Source: Selenomonadales bacterium UBA7018
Lineage (GTDB): Bacteria > Bacillota > Negativicutes > Selenomonadales > Selenomonadaceae
Direction of reading: 5' to 3'
NCBI GenBank assembly: GCA_002448305.1
Contig: DJWY01000017.1
Location: 1 to 54,953 of the forward strand
Length of the DNA stretch: 54,953 nucleotides
The notes beneath the pieces are model-generated. The model saw only the letters and a list, made by a program, of their open reading frames with translations, had not been told where the DNA came from and did no database searches. The translations under genes and the position numbers were made by a program. Shown here piece by piece: positions 24,510 through 34,300 of this stretch (position 1 is the first letter of the stretch; the number at the start of each line of letters is the position of its first letter).

Positions 24510-25403
24510 TTACTTTTTAGCCCGTACGAAATGCGGATATTTTTTTAGGAAGGCATCAAGAGCGGGCAATTTTATTTCGCTAACGTCGCAGGGCACAAAC
24601 TTTGCGGGCGTATGAAAATATTTCCCGTTCATCATTGCTTCTTCCACAAAAGCTTTGTCCAGATATTTTTTATCGACGGCGGAAAGTTCGACGCATTCGA
24701 CTGCCGCCGCCATTTTCTCAATAACTTTATTAACGCCGCCCATATTCGAGAAATGCCAGCCGCCGTCGACAATTCGCGGCAAACTCTCGCGGACATTCCT
24801 AAAAGCTTGCGGCGACTTCATATGCTTAAATTTCCCGATAACCGTTCCCGCCCAAGGCAAACTTCGACAGACCCAGTTAAAATAATAGCTATGGAATTTT
24901 TGTTGGCAACCGAGCGGACTTAAATCCAAAAATCCTGAAACCCTCATGCCGCTATGAAATTCAACTAATTTGCCTTTCGTGTAAGGCGTCGTGTCGTAAA
25001 AGGCAACAAAGTCAACATGTTTATTTTTATCGATGAAACTTTCGCGGATTGTCTTAATCGTCGCAGGATTAGGAATTTCGTCAACGTCGGAAATCATAAT
25101 CAAATCGTCGGGCGCAGCGTCCGTTAAGCCCTTCATGATTGAATTGCGCTGGTTATTTTCAATTGACCAATCGCCTACGCCCTTATATGGCACGACCGAT
25201 TTATCCATAACGTAATGGATTTTCGAAAGATATTTTTCATAATCTCTAATGTTCTCGTAGAAATTGAAGGGCTTAGGAATATTTGCGTGCGTTTTATCCG
25301 CCTCGACGATAACGAAATAATCTACCACGTCATAAAGACTAGCGAGCCGGAGTTCTAAAATCTCCAGCTCGTTAAAGAATGTGAAGCAGTCATAAATTTT
25401 CAT
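24510..25403 (-). CDS. Glycosyltransferase family 17 protein
   Basis: A 297-residue cytoplasmic glycosyltransferase. It starts MKIYDCFTFFNELEILELRL and shows FVIVEADKTHANIPKPFNF, a metal-binding DVD in MISDVDEIPNP, and DGGWHFSNMGG. These are the marks of GT17, the family of eukaryotic MGAT3 (bisecting GlcNAc transferase), found in some bacterial polysaccharide loci. It begins 6 nt after lysC on the same strand, which is not an obvious functional partner. Acceptor and sugar unknown. Confidence 0.88.
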   Translation of the reverse strand: MKIYDCFTFFNELEILELRLASLYDVVDYFVIVEADKTHANIPKPFNFYENIRDYEKYLSKIHYVMDKSVVPYKGVGDWSIENNQRNSIMKGLTDAAPDDLIMISDVDEIPNPATIKTIRESFIDKNKHVDFVAFYDTTPYTKGKLVEFHSGMRVSGFLDLSPLGCQQKFHSYYFNWVCRSLPWAGTVIGKFKHMKSPQAFRNVRESLPRIVDGGWHFSNMGGVNKVIEKMAAAVECVELSAVDKKYLDKAFVEEAMMNGKYFHTPAKFVPCDVSEIKLPALDAFLKKYPHFVRAKK

Positions 25404-25409
25404 GACGCC

Positions 25410-26645
25410 TTACCTATCTGGGAAAAATTCGTCGTGAATGCTGTTGACTGCCTCTGTAACCTGCGAACCTTTAACCAAACACGAAACGCTAATTTCTGAC
25501 GTGCTGATAATATCAATGTTGACATCTGCGCGGGCGAGTGCGCCGAACATACGCGCCGCAACGCCGGGACTGCCTAACATACCCGCGCCGACAATCGAAA
25601 CTTTCGCCATATCCTCTTCGACAAGGACAGATGCAGCATTTATTTTTTCGCTAGCGACGCCGATAATTTTTTTCGCCTCTACAAGGTCGTTAAGATTAAT
25701 CGTGAAAACAATATCGTTAATATTCCGGTCGATATTGCGAATGCTCTGTACAATCATATCGACATCAATATTAGCGTCGGCGAGAGCTTGGAAGAGCGTA
25801 TGCGCCACGCCGGGACTATTCGGCACTCCTATAATGGAAATTTTCGCAACTTTCATATCGTGCGCCACGCCGCGTATCTCAAAATCTTTTTCCTCCACCG
25901 TATAATCCTCCCTGATAATCGTGCCCTTGTCTTTGGTAAAAGTCGAGCGCACATGAATAGGAATGTTGAAGAATTGCCCCATTTCAACGGAGCGCGGTTG
26001 CATAACCCCTGCGCCGAGCCGAGCCATTTCCAACATCTCGAAATAGGTAATTTCTTTCATCTTTTTTGCGCCTTTGACGATGCGCGGGTCAGCGGAATAA
26101 ACGCCGTCGACGTCGGTAAAAATTTCGCATTCGTCAGCTTTAAGCGCACCGGCTAAAGCAACAGCTGAGGTATCGGAGCCGCCACGCCCTAAAGTCACAG
26201 GGTCGCCGATTTTATCTGCGCCTTGAAAGCCCGCCACAACGACGATTTGCCCTTTGTTAAGTTCGTCGTGAACGCGCTTTGGTTTTACACCTAGAATCCT
26301 GCCTTTAGTGTGGACGGAATTAGTTCTCATGCCGACTTGCGCACCGGTCAGAGAAATTGCCGGATGTCCTAACTTTTTGAACGCCATAGCTAAAAGCGCG
26401 ATTGAAACTTGTTCGCCGGTCGTCATTAACATATCGAGTTCGCGCAAATATCCCGCTTTGTAAGGTTGAGTATCAATGCCGCCCGCCAGCGCAAGTAAAT
26501 TATCAGTCGTTTTGCCCATTGCCGAAACCACAACGACGATTTTATCATCTGATTTTTTTTCGGATAGAATTCTCTGTGCCACTGCCAAAATTTTATCGGT
26601 CGTGGCAACCGAAGAGCCGCCGAATTTTTTCACAATGAGAGCCAT
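25410..26645 (-). CDS. lysC: Aspartate kinase
   Basis: Phosphorylates aspartate at the head of the lysine, methionine and threonine pathways. The 411-residue protein has the kinase domain (ALIVKKFGGSSVATTDKILA, VVSAMGKTTDNL, MTTGEQVS, TLGRGGSDTSAVALA, EIFTDVDGVYSADPR) and two C-terminal ACT domains (KISIIGVPNSPGVAHTLFQA..., KVSIVGAGMLGSPGVAARMF) for feedback control. A promoter but no lysine riboswitch is seen upstream. Confidence 0.97.
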   Translation of the reverse strand: MALIVKKFGGSSVATTDKILAVAQRILSEKKSDDKIVVVVSAMGKTTDNLLALAGGIDTQPYKAGYLRELDMLMTTGEQVSIALLAMAFKKLGHPAISLTGAQVGMRTNSVHTKGRILGVKPKRVHDELNKGQIVVVAGFQGADKIGDPVTLGRGGSDTSAVALAGALKADECEIFTDVDGVYSADPRIVKGAKKMKEITYFEMLEMARLGAGVMQPRSVEMGQFFNIPIHVRSTFTKDKGTIIREDYTVEEKDFEIRGVAHDMKVAKISIIGVPNSPGVAHTLFQALADANIDVDMIVQSIRNIDRNINDIVFTINLNDLVEAKKIIGVASEKINAASVLVEEDMAKVSIVGAGMLGSPGVAARMFGALARADVNIDIISTSEISVSCLVKGSQVTEAVNSIHDEFFPDR

Positions 26646-26679
26646 CTCTTTAATCCTCCTTAGCTTTCATTTTAAAATC

Positions 26680-26708
26680 ATTTTAGCAGAGAATTTTTAG
26701 TTAGTCAA
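26680..26708 (-). promoter_or_regulatory. Promoter of lysC
   Basis: On the minus strand TTGACT (26708-26703), a 17-bp spacer, TAAAAT (26685-26680), 34 bp before the start. Confidence 0.75.
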
Positions 26709-26819
26709 AGAAAATTGATGACTCTCGACAAGATGTTTTGCCAAGAAAGTGCCTCCCTTCAAACATGAAGGCGACTCCGCACGTTTTGCGAAATCGCCCA
26801 ATTTAAATGCCGCGTCGAA

Positions 26820-27092
26820 TTATTTTTTCGTTGAAACTTTAGCAGGTTTTTCAGAAGTTTTAGAGGGCGCGGGCGGCGGTGCTGGCGGTGTCATAAGCGT
26901 ATCGAGAATTTCGATGAGCGCGACTTGGACGACGCCCATAACGTCTTTGAGTACTGCGTTATACAAGTCGCCGCCGTCGACTACGCCGCGTCCGTTTTCC
27001 GTTATGAAAAATTTCTTCGGGTGGTCGCTTGCTTTGAGTGCGGCGTCGACTTTTTCCGCAACCATTTGCGCCAGTTGCTCTTTATTTTTCAT
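26820..27092 (-). CDS. Small hypothetical protein with Pro/Ala and Lys-rich tail
   Basis: A 90-residue protein: an acidic helical start (KEQLAQMVAEKVDAALK), a central FFITENGRGVVDGGD, a hydrophobic helix (VMGVVQVALIEILDTL), then PPAPPPAPSKTSEK and a basic end. I do not recognise a family. It lies upstream of lysC on the same strand, with a GGCGA/TCGCC hairpin in the 174-bp gap. Confidence 0.55.
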   Translation of the reverse strand: MKNKEQLAQMVAEKVDAALKASDHPKKFFITENGRGVVDGGDLYNAVLKDVMGVVQVALIEILDTLMTPPAPPPAPSKTSEKPAKVSTKK

Positions 27093-27228
27093 TAGCTGTC
27101 ACTCCCAAAATGTTTTTCCAAAAATTTTCTGCGTCTCGAAAGAAATTCCTGCCGCTCCGCAAAATTTTAATCGTCGCCTAAAGACAAACGCCCGAAATTA
27201 TCTTATACTTTGAGCGAGGTGAAAACTT

Positions 27229-27867
27229 ATGAGTATTAAGAAAAAAATTCTTATGGGACTTTTGAGCGGCGCATTGCTCCTTACGGGTTCGCAAGCCTTA
27301 GCGAATCCTTCCGAAATGCCTGCCGAAATGGAAGCGCAAGAAAAGAGTTGGCAGGAAAAAGAAGCGGAACATATTGGCGGCTGGGCGAAATACCTTTCCG
27401 AAAAATATGGCGTTGAATCCGCGCAAGTCGAAACAGCACTAAATAACGGAGTCCACATTGAGGACGTTAAGCATGCGGCGGTTTTAGCTAAACTTAGCGG
27501 GAAAAGTTTTTCGGATGTGTTAGCTATGAAAGTCGATTGGGCACAAGTCGCTGAGAAATTGGGCGTCAAGCGCGAGCAAGTCAAAGAATTTTACGAGAAC
27601 GAACGCTTAGAATTTTTTGCCAAAATGGCGAACACTGATGCGAAAACTTTTAGCAGTTTGTTGAAGGAAGGCTACGACCCACATGATATTATGATTGCCG
27701 GAAGGATTGCGAATGCGGCTAGCAAGAACGTTAAGAACGTTTTGGAAAAGCGCAAGATTAACAACACGTGGGGAGACGTTGCGAAATCTTTTGGCGTCGA
27801 CTTGCAAAAGCTTATGCCGCCAGACCACCCCAAATCCAGACGACATGGACATTCAAAGAAAAGATAA
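27229..27867 (+). CDS. Secreted helical hypothetical protein
   Basis: A 212-residue protein with a classical signal peptide (KKKILMGLLSGALLLTGSQA, cleavage after ALA near residue 25). The mature part is helical and charged, with repeated segments of similar pattern (KYLSEKYGVESAQVETALNN, KVDWAQVAEKLGVKREQVKE, WGDVAKSFGVDLQKLMPPDH) that look like three short helix-turn-helix-like units. The end is very basic (KSRRHGHSKKR). A weak promoter (AAGACA, 17 bp, TATACT) precedes it. Function unknown. Confidence 0.65.
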   Translation: MSIKKKILMGLLSGALLLTGSQALANPSEMPAEMEAQEKSWQEKEAEHIGGWAKYLSEKYGVESAQVETALNNGVHIEDVKHAAVLAKLSGKSFSDVLAMKVDWAQVAEKLGVKREQVKEFYENERLEFFAKMANTDAKTFSSLLKEGYDPHDIMIAGRIANAASKNVKNVLEKRKINNTWGDVAKSFGVDLQKLMPPDHPKSRRHGHSKKR

Positions 27868-27876
27868 AAAAATCTA

Positions 27877-27907
27877 GCGACGAGAGATAACTCCCGCCGC
27901 GTTTATT
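27877..27907 (+). terminator. Hairpin of the GCGACGA...CCGCCGC family, copy 1
   Basis: GCGACGA, inner stem GAG/CTC, CCGCCGC, then GTTTATTTT. It ends the gene at 27229-27867. The outer arms are identical in two more copies (27940, 54528), while the inner stem differs but still pairs. Confidence 0.7.
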
Positions 27908-27939
27908 TTACTTGAAAGGTGATTTTTGTCTACATTCTG

Positions 27940-27974
27940 GCGACGAACTTTCAAAAAGTCCGCCGCTTTTTTAT
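27940..27974 (+). terminator. Hairpin of the GCGACGA...CCGCCGC family, copy 2
   Basis: GCGACGA, inner stem ACTT/AAGT, CCGCCGC, then TTTTTTATTT. It lies 40 nt after copy 1. Confidence 0.7.
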
Positions 27975-27986
27975 TTCAGCAGGAAA

Positions 27987-29522
27987 TTATTTCTCAGAAT
28001 TAAGCGAAGTGCTCAAAGGAACCATAATTTTTTCTTCGTAGCAGGAAAAAGCGTCGTCGACAAGCTTTTTATCGGGCTTAGGAGTGATTGCGCTGACAAT
28101 CGGGACGATAATTAGCCCCGCAAGCATAGCGATTGCCCCAGAATTAATCGGCGACTGCAAAATTTGCGGGAAATCGGGTCTGATAAGCATATTTGCAGTC
28201 ATTAAAACGCTTGCGAAGATAAAACACGTCCAACAAGCCGCCGTTGAAACCTTTTTTGAGTAGAGAGAGTACATAAAAGGGGCTAAAAATGCGCCCGCCA
28301 TAGCTCCCCACGATATTCCCATTAGTTGAGCGATGAAATTTACCGAACTTTTATACTGAATCAGCGCAAGAACCGCCGAAATCGCGATAAATACCACGAT
28401 TAGCCCGCGAATCAGCAAAACTTGCCGCGATTCGCTCATATTTTTATAAAAATTGTCGCGGATAAGGTCTAAAGTGAGCGTCGAGGCAGAAACTATGACT
28501 AAAGATGACAAAGTTGACATTGAAGCCGATAAAACTAGGATAACGACAAGCGCAATCATGCCGTCGGAAAGCCCGCTAAGCATAGTTGGGACGACAGAAT
28601 CGAATCCATTGGCTTTAATGTCGATTTGGTCGGAAAATAATCTGCCGAAACCGCCTAAAAAGTAGCAGCCGCCCGCTACGACGAACGCAAAAAGCGTAGA
28701 AATGACAGTTCCTTTCTGAATTGCCTGTTCATTTTTAATCGCGTAGAATTTTTGAACCATTTGAGGCAAACCCCACGTGCCAAGCGACGTTAAAATCACG
28801 ACAAAAAGCAAATTTAGCGGGTCGGTACCGAAAAATGAAGCAAAAATGCCAGGAGTAGAGTAATTTTGGTCGGAAACACGCGCTAAACCGTCGAGCGCGG
28901 CGATAAAACCGCCTTTCGACTCTAAAACGGCGTAAATAACGGCTGAAATTCCGACTAACATAACCATTCCTTGAATAAAATCGTTAATTGCAGTCGCCAT
29001 ATAGCCGCCGGCAATGACATAAACCGCCGTCAAGACCGCCATTAGCAAAATACAAACGGAATAATCGATGCTGAACGCCATACCGAACAATCTTGAAAGC
29101 CCATTGTAAAGCGACGCGGTATAAGGTATCATAAAAATAAAAATAATGATAGCCGCGCCGATTTTAAGCGACGGAGAACCGAATCTTTTCTCGAAAAACT
29201 GAGGCATAGTGGCTGTATTAAGGTGGCGCGTCATAATTCGCGTCCTTCTGCCCAAAATGAACCATGCCATAAGCGAACCGATAAGCGCATTTCCGATTCC
29301 AGCCCAAGTAGCGGCGATTCCGTACTTCCAACCGAACTGACCGGCATAACCGACGAACACGACGGCAGAAAAATAGCTAGTTCCGTAAGCAAAAGCGGTG
29401 AGCCAAGCCCCGACATTGCGCCCGCCGAGAACAAATCCGTCAACATCGGTTGCATGTTTGCGGCAATAAAGCCCAATTCCAATTAGAACGGCAAAATACA
29501 AGACCAACAAAGCAATTTTCAT
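27987..29522 (-). CDS. Sodium:solute symporter (SSF family)
   Basis: A 511-residue inner-membrane transporter with about 13 helices. ATG 29522 follows GGAGGT; the longer frame upstream has no ribosome site. Motifs of the PutP/PanF-like SSS family are visible: DVDGFVLGGRNVGAWLTAFA, YGTSYFSAVVFVGYAG, GGYMATAINDFIQGMVMLVG, SASMSTLSSLVIVSASTLTL. The substrate (proline, pantothenate or another organic acid) cannot be decided. It is divergent from the amidohydrolase with only 39 bp between, so each promoter must lie in or near the other gene. Confidence 0.9.
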   Translation of the reverse strand: MKIALLVLYFAVLIGIGLYCRKHATDVDGFVLGGRNVGAWLTAFAYGTSYFSAVVFVGYAGQFGWKYGIAATWAGIGNALIGSLMAWFILGRRTRIMTRHLNTATMPQFFEKRFGSPSLKIGAAIIIFIFMIPYTASLYNGLSRLFGMAFSIDYSVCILLMAVLTAVYVIAGGYMATAINDFIQGMVMLVGISAVIYAVLESKGGFIAALDGLARVSDQNYSTPGIFASFFGTDPLNLLFVVILTSLGTWGLPQMVQKFYAIKNEQAIQKGTVISTLFAFVVAGGCYFLGGFGRLFSDQIDIKANGFDSVVPTMLSGLSDGMIALVVILVLSASMSTLSSLVIVSASTLTLDLIRDNFYKNMSESRQVLLIRGLIVVFIAISAVLALIQYKSSVNFIAQLMGISWGAMAGAFLAPFMYSLYSKKVSTAACWTCFIFASVLMTANMLIRPDFPQILQSPINSGAIAMLAGLIIVPIVSAITPKPDKKLVDDAFSCYEEKIMVPLSTSLNSEK

Positions 29523-29561
29523 TAAAACTACCTCCAAAAAGCTAAAAAGGAGTGATTTGCA

Positions 29562-30419
29562 ATGATAATCGACATGCACACGCACATTTTCCCCGAAAAA
29601 ATTTCTGCAGACGTGATAGAAAAGCTAAGTCGCGTTAGTAAGTCGAAAAATTTCAGTGACGGGACGTTAAACGGCTTAAAAAGTTCGATGAAAGCCGCGC
29701 AGATAAAAATTTCGGTGATTTTGCCCGTTGCGACGACTCCAAAGCAAGTCGAAAAGATAAATACTAGCTCCGCCGCGCTGAATGAGAAGAATTTCGGCGA
29801 AGGAATCATTTCATTTGGCTGTATTCACCCGGATTTTACAAATTATCGGGCAGAATTGCGCCGCGTGAAAAATTACGGGCTAAAGGGTATCAAAATTCAC
29901 CCAGTTTATCAAGATACAAACCTAGATGACGTAAAATATTTGCGAATAATGGATTGCGCGGCGGAAAATGGATTAATAGTGGTGACGCACGCTGGATTAG
30001 ACATAGGATTTCCTGGAATAGTGCGTTGTAGTCCGCAAATGGCGAAAAAAGTCGTGGAAAAGGTCGGAAGCGGGCTAAAATTTGTATTAGCGCACATGGG
30101 CGGCTGGAAAAATTGGTTAGAAGTGCTAAAAATCTTATCTGGAACGGAAATTTTAATCGATACGTCATTTTCTACGGGAAAAATAGTTCCGCGAGCGGAT
30201 TTTCAGTGGCGCGAGGAAGATTTAAAGCTTTTGGACGCGGAAGAGTTCATGAAATTTGTAAAAACGTTTGGAGCGGAGCGAATTTTATTCGGAACGGACA
30301 GTCCGTGGACATCTGCGCGGGATTCGATAGAGTTTATAAGAAATTTGCCGCTAAGCGACGCGGAAAAAGAAAAAATTTTGGGTTTGAATGCGAAAAAACT
30401 TTTGGAGATTGAGAAATGA
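29562..30419 (+). CDS. Amidohydrolase_2-family metal-dependent hydrolase
   Basis: A 285-residue TIM-barrel hydrolase. The metal ligands are seen in IIDMHTHIFPEK at the start, FGCIHPDF, GLKGIKIHPVYQDT, VVTHAG, VLAHMGGW and LFGTDSPW near the end. Members hydrolyse or decarboxylate small cyclic or aromatic compounds; the substrate is unknown. Its stop overlaps the start of the FtsZ-like gene (ATGA), so the two are translated together. Confidence 0.88.
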   Translation: MIIDMHTHIFPEKISADVIEKLSRVSKSKNFSDGTLNGLKSSMKAAQIKISVILPVATTPKQVEKINTSSAALNEKNFGEGIISFGCIHPDFTNYRAELRRVKNYGLKGIKIHPVYQDTNLDDVKYLRIMDCAAENGLIVVTHAGLDIGFPGIVRCSPQMAKKVVEKVGSGLKFVLAHMGGWKNWLEVLKILSGTEILIDTSFSTGKIVPRADFQWREEDLKLLDAEEFMKFVKTFGAERILFGTDSPWTSARDSIEFIRNLPLSDAEKEKILGLNAKKLLEIEK

Positions 30420-31024
30420 GCAATGTAAAAATAGTTAGCGTGGGTAGCGGCGGCATGAACGCTTTAAATCACATGATTGATGCGGGTTTGACGGGCGCGG
30501 AGTTTATTGCTTGCAATTTTTCTGAATGGGAGTTAGAAAAATCGCGTGCAGATAAAAAAATTTTGCTAGGCAAAGAAATGGTACGATACTTTCATGACAA
30601 TTCGCTTTCACGCTGTAAACAGGCGGCGACTGAAACTCGCGAAGAAATTTTAGAAGCGTTGCGCGGCGCGGACGCGATTATAATAGTTGCTGGGCTTGGC
30701 GGTTGTGACGGCACTGGAGCTTCACCGATTATCGCGCAATATGCTAAAGAAATCGGCGCATTGACGGTTGCAGTTGTCTCTCGCCCGTACACCTTTGAAG
30801 GTCCGAGACGAACGGCAAGAGCAGAAGACGCTTTGAAAAAATTATCCGAGTACGCAGACGCCGTTATAAAATTTCGCAACGATAAACTTTTGCAAGTCGT
30901 AGATAAAAAGACGCCGATGACTAAGGCTTTCAAATATTCTGATGAAATTTTTTGCCGCGCCGTCAGAACGTTGATTTCCGTATCAGATTCTTCATTCGCA
31001 CTTATCAGCAAGCCGCCGCTATAA
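30416..31024 (+). CDS. Truncated, divergent FtsZ paralogue
   Basis: A 202-residue protein resembling only the GTPase half of FtsZ: VKIVSVGSGGMNALNHMIDA, EEILEALRGADAIIIVAGLG, ALTVAVVSRPYTFEGPRRTA, LLQVVDKKTPM. The tubulin signature GGGTGTG is changed to GGCDGTG (95-101). The C-terminal domain and its T7 loop (NxDFAD), which completes the active site of the neighbouring subunit, are absent. Usual FtsZ is 350-380 residues. It may bind nucleotide and cap or modulate FtsZ, or be a decaying copy. The last residues (about FALISKPPL) overlap an antisense RTX-gene relic, so the end may come from a recombination join. Confidence 0.8.
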   Translation: MSNVKIVSVGSGGMNALNHMIDAGLTGAEFIACNFSEWELEKSRADKKILLGKEMVRYFHDNSLSRCKQAATETREEILEALRGADAIIIVAGLGGCDGTGASPIIAQYAKEIGALTVAVVSRPYTFEGPRRTARAEDALKKLSEYADAVIKFRNDKLLQVVDKKTPMTKAFKYSDEIFCRAVRTLISVSDSSFALISKPPL

Positions 31025-31204
31025 GTTTTAGTTACGCCATTTTCTACGAACGTGAACGGATTGTCGCCAATTTCTTTGAGCGTGATTTTATTCTTGTCGA
31101 CTTTTAAGACTAAATCTTTGCTCTTTGTTTTGAATCGAGTTGTTAACCGAGCCGCCCTCGATTACGTCGGCGAAGCGTTGCAGGTCGAAAAGAAATGTCT
31201 CCAT
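31010..31204 (-). pseudogene. 5' relic of a fourth RTX-type gene
   Basis: ATG 31204 follows AGGAGATGATTTAC, the same leader type as the RTX gene starting at 35208. It reads METFLFDLQRFADVIEGGSV, a common N-terminus of such proteins in this group, then breaks. Another frame continues TKSKDLVLKVDKNKITLKEI and NPFTFVENGVTKTYSGG before running antisense into the FtsZ-like gene. The rest is lost. It marks the downstream end of the RTX cluster. Confidence 0.6.
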
Positions 31205-31279
31205 GTAAATCATCTCCTGTTACCAATATTTTATGTTATTATACAACTCCCTCCCCAGTCGGTCGTCAAGATTTTGCAA

Positions 31280-31310
31280 CAAAAAATCCCTCAGCAATTT
31301 GCCGAGAGAT
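31280..31310 (-). terminator. Terminator after the 1284-aa RTX gene
   Basis: On the minus strand ATCTCTCGGC, loop AAAT, TGCTGAGGGAT, then TTTTTG. Confidence 0.8.
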
Positions 31311-31313
31311 TTA

Positions 31314-31350
31314 GTTACTTTTAAAAAGTAACCAAACAGTGAGAGCGCAG
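31314..31350. repeat. Dispersed palindromic repeat, copy A (shortened)
   Basis: The palindrome GTTACTTTTAAAAAGTAAC is followed by CAAACAGTGAGAGCG. The flank and the A/T core match copies at 38553 and 46914 (reverse), while the outer palindrome bases differ and still pair. The rest of the unit is replaced by the RTX gene end. Confidence 0.65.
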
Positions 31351-31353
31351 ATT

Positions 31354-34300
31354 TTATTTCTTTTTCAAAGTTGAGCCGCTGATTTTGTAATTTGAGCCGT
31401 TGACCTTAAAGCTTGTGGCAGAAAAATCTTTCAGAGTAATAGCACTGGCAGTCGAGCCGACATTAAAATAAACTTCCTTCTTCGATTTGCTATAAGACGT
31501 GGAGAAAGTGCCGGTGATTAAAAGCAGGTCGTCATTTTCAAAGCCGTAGATAACGTCCTTGCCGTCGCCTGAAGCGTAAACGAAAGAATCTTTGCCAGCG
31601 TTGCCCCAGAGGCTATCATTGCCCTTGCCGCCGGTCAGCGTGTCATTACCTTTGCCACCGTAAATTTTATCGTTACCTTTATTGCCAAAGATTGAATCAT
31701 TACCCGCCGCGCCGTAAAGCGAGTCGTTTTTACTGCCGCCAGTGATTGTATTGGCGAGCGAATTGCCGGTGATTTTAATAGCAGTCGTACGTTTAGAAGC
31801 GTCAATAGTTTTAACAGCTGAACCGACAGTTACAGGCGATTTTGTCTTATCGTTGACGGTTAAACTTGTCGAAGAAGTCGAGCCGCCAACTACTGTCGAA
31901 TAGCTTTTGCCTTTAGAATTAATCATGCTTAGCGTCTTGCCCTTAGCGTTCTTGACGGTAAGTGAGCCATTGCTGAGGGTGAAGACGACATCTTTTCCGC
32001 TCGCTTTCGCTTTGGTAATTTTCCCGCTGGTAATTTTAATCTTGTCTCCCGTCGCGTAGTCTGTGATAACATCTTTTCCTGCGCTGTAGGAAAAAATATC
32101 GTTGCCCTTGCCGCCGGTCAAAGTATCGTTGCCGTCACCGCCGCTAAGGTAATCTGCGCCTGCGTTGCCAATTATTGAATCGTTGCCCGCCTTGCCGTAG
32201 AGCGTGTCATTGCCCGCGCCGCCCGTAATTGTATTGGCGAGCGAATTGCCAGTGATTTTAACTGCCTTTGTACGTTTAGAAGCGTCAATAGTTTTGATAG
32301 CTGAACCGACCGTCACTGGCGATTTTGTCTTATCGTTGACGGTTAAACTTGTCAAAGAAGTCGAGCCGCTAACTACTGTCGAATAGCTTTTGCCTTTAGA
32401 ATTAATCATGTTGAGCGTCTTGCCCTTAGCATTTTTGACGGTAAGCGAATTTTTGCCGAGCGTGAAGACGACATCTTTTCCGCTGACTGCAGTTTTGGTT
32501 ATCGCTGACGCTACAGAAATTTTATCGCCGGTCGCATAGTCGGTTATAACTTCTTTACCCGAACCGCATATGAATAAATCGTAGCCCTTGCCGCCGCTCA
32601 GCGTGTCATTGCCGCCGTTGCCGCGAAGGGTATCGTTGCCCGTCTCGCCGTAAAGTTTATCCGCTCCCGAACCGCCATAAATATAATCATCGCCTTTGCC
32701 GCCGTAAAGCGTATCATTACCCGCGCCGCCCTTAATCGTATTTCCGAGCGCGTTGCCCGTGATTTTAACTGCCTTTTTCCTCTTGGAGGCATCAACAGTT
32801 TTGATAGCTGAACCGACCGTTACTGGCGATTTAGTTTTATCCGTGACGGTTAAGGAAGTTAAGACATTTTTTATATTAAGCTTAGTGCCCTTTGCATCGA
32901 CAAGACGAATTGAGCCAGAGCCGACTTTGACAAGAATATCATCATCACTTGCCGTCGTTGAATAGGAACCCGCAATGGAAAGGGTGGAATCTGCGCGGAA
33001 CCCCTCAATAGTATCGTTGCCGTCGCCTGTCGCGTATTTGAATAAAACTTTTTCGCCCTCGTTATAAATGAAATCATTTCCTGAGCCGCCATCTATCGAA
33101 ACGCTATTAGGGGAATCATAACCATAATAATAGTGATTGAAAATAGAATCGTTGCCAGAGCCGCCTTCGATTATGACGGAAGAGCCTTCATTTTCGATAG
33201 AATCGTCGCCGTCGCCGCCGAAAATAGAGGTGTTATTGGGTGTGCCCCTAGTATATTCGTTATCACCGTCGGACATTATCGTTGCCCTGTTAGAAATGGT
33301 ATCATTGCCATCATTGCCGTAAATCAGTAAATAGGAGCCGCCTTCGTTTTTGATATAATCGTTGCCGGAGTCGGCATTAATTGTAACAGAGTTGCCAGCG
33401 TCGCTCCAAAAATCCTCTTTGATATTGTAAATAGAATCGTTACCGGAAAGCGCATTGATTACGACGTTTCCGCCTTTTGAGTAAATAGAATCTTTGCCTT
33501 CGGTGCCGATTATGACCTTATCTGATTTATCATTTTCAGTGAACGTAAAAAGCTTAGCCTCTGCTAACGAAGCGACAGTATCGACTGAATTTGAATCATA
33601 ATTAGTTAGGAAAATCGAATTGCCGTTACTTAATTTGAGTCTGAGTTTATTGCTGTTGTTATTTTTCAGCGAGGAAACAATACTGGCATCGCCAAGAACT
33701 AAGGTTGCGTAATCTTTTAAATTGTGAATGGTATCGTTGCCCCCGCCGTAAATATACACCGTAACTAATCCATCATCGTCGATATAATTATTTCCTGCGC
33801 CGCCGGAGAGTGTAACCAAATTTCCGGTATTTTTAATTGAATCATTGCCCGCGCCGCTGTTGATTGAAACGCTATCGCCGCTATTAGAAATAGTATCGTC
33901 GTCCTTGCCGCTTTTTATCGTGACATTGGAGGCGTGATTGATAATAAAATTTTTACCGCCGAGCGCATCAACTGAAATGGAGTCTCTAGTAATTTCAATT
34001 TCGTCGTTGGCGTCAGTGAGTTTGAAAGCTCTGCCGAGAACTATTTCTTTGTCGTTAATGTGGACGCTGTCCATTTCCAAAGCGATATTTTTAAAATTGA
34101 TTCTGCCTTTTCCTACTTTGGCGATTAAATCAACTCTGCTCATTTGCGTTGAATAGGAGCCGCCCGCAATGCTAAGAGTTGACGTTGAATCGAAACCTTG
34201 AATAGTATCGTTGCCGTCGCCGGAGGCGTATTTAATTAAGTTATTTGAACCGCTAAGACTAATTAAATCATTGCCTTTTCCGCTGTCGATTGTCACGCTA

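Noticed and set aside
26646..26819. Lysine riboswitch before lysC
   Set aside because: No conserved core motifs were recognised; only a GGCGA/TCGCC hairpin and an ordinary promoter are visible.
27926..28003. 25-residue frame from TTG 27926 (STFWRRTFKKSAAFLFQQ...) after AAAGGTGA
   Set aside because: It runs through terminator-like hairpin copy 2 and into the convergent symporter gene. It could be a small peptide, but the hairpin family explains the sequence better.
31052..31324. 90-codon plus-strand frame between the FtsZ-like gene and the RTX cluster
   Set aside because: It is antisense to the RTX gene relic and to the terminator, and has no ribosome site.
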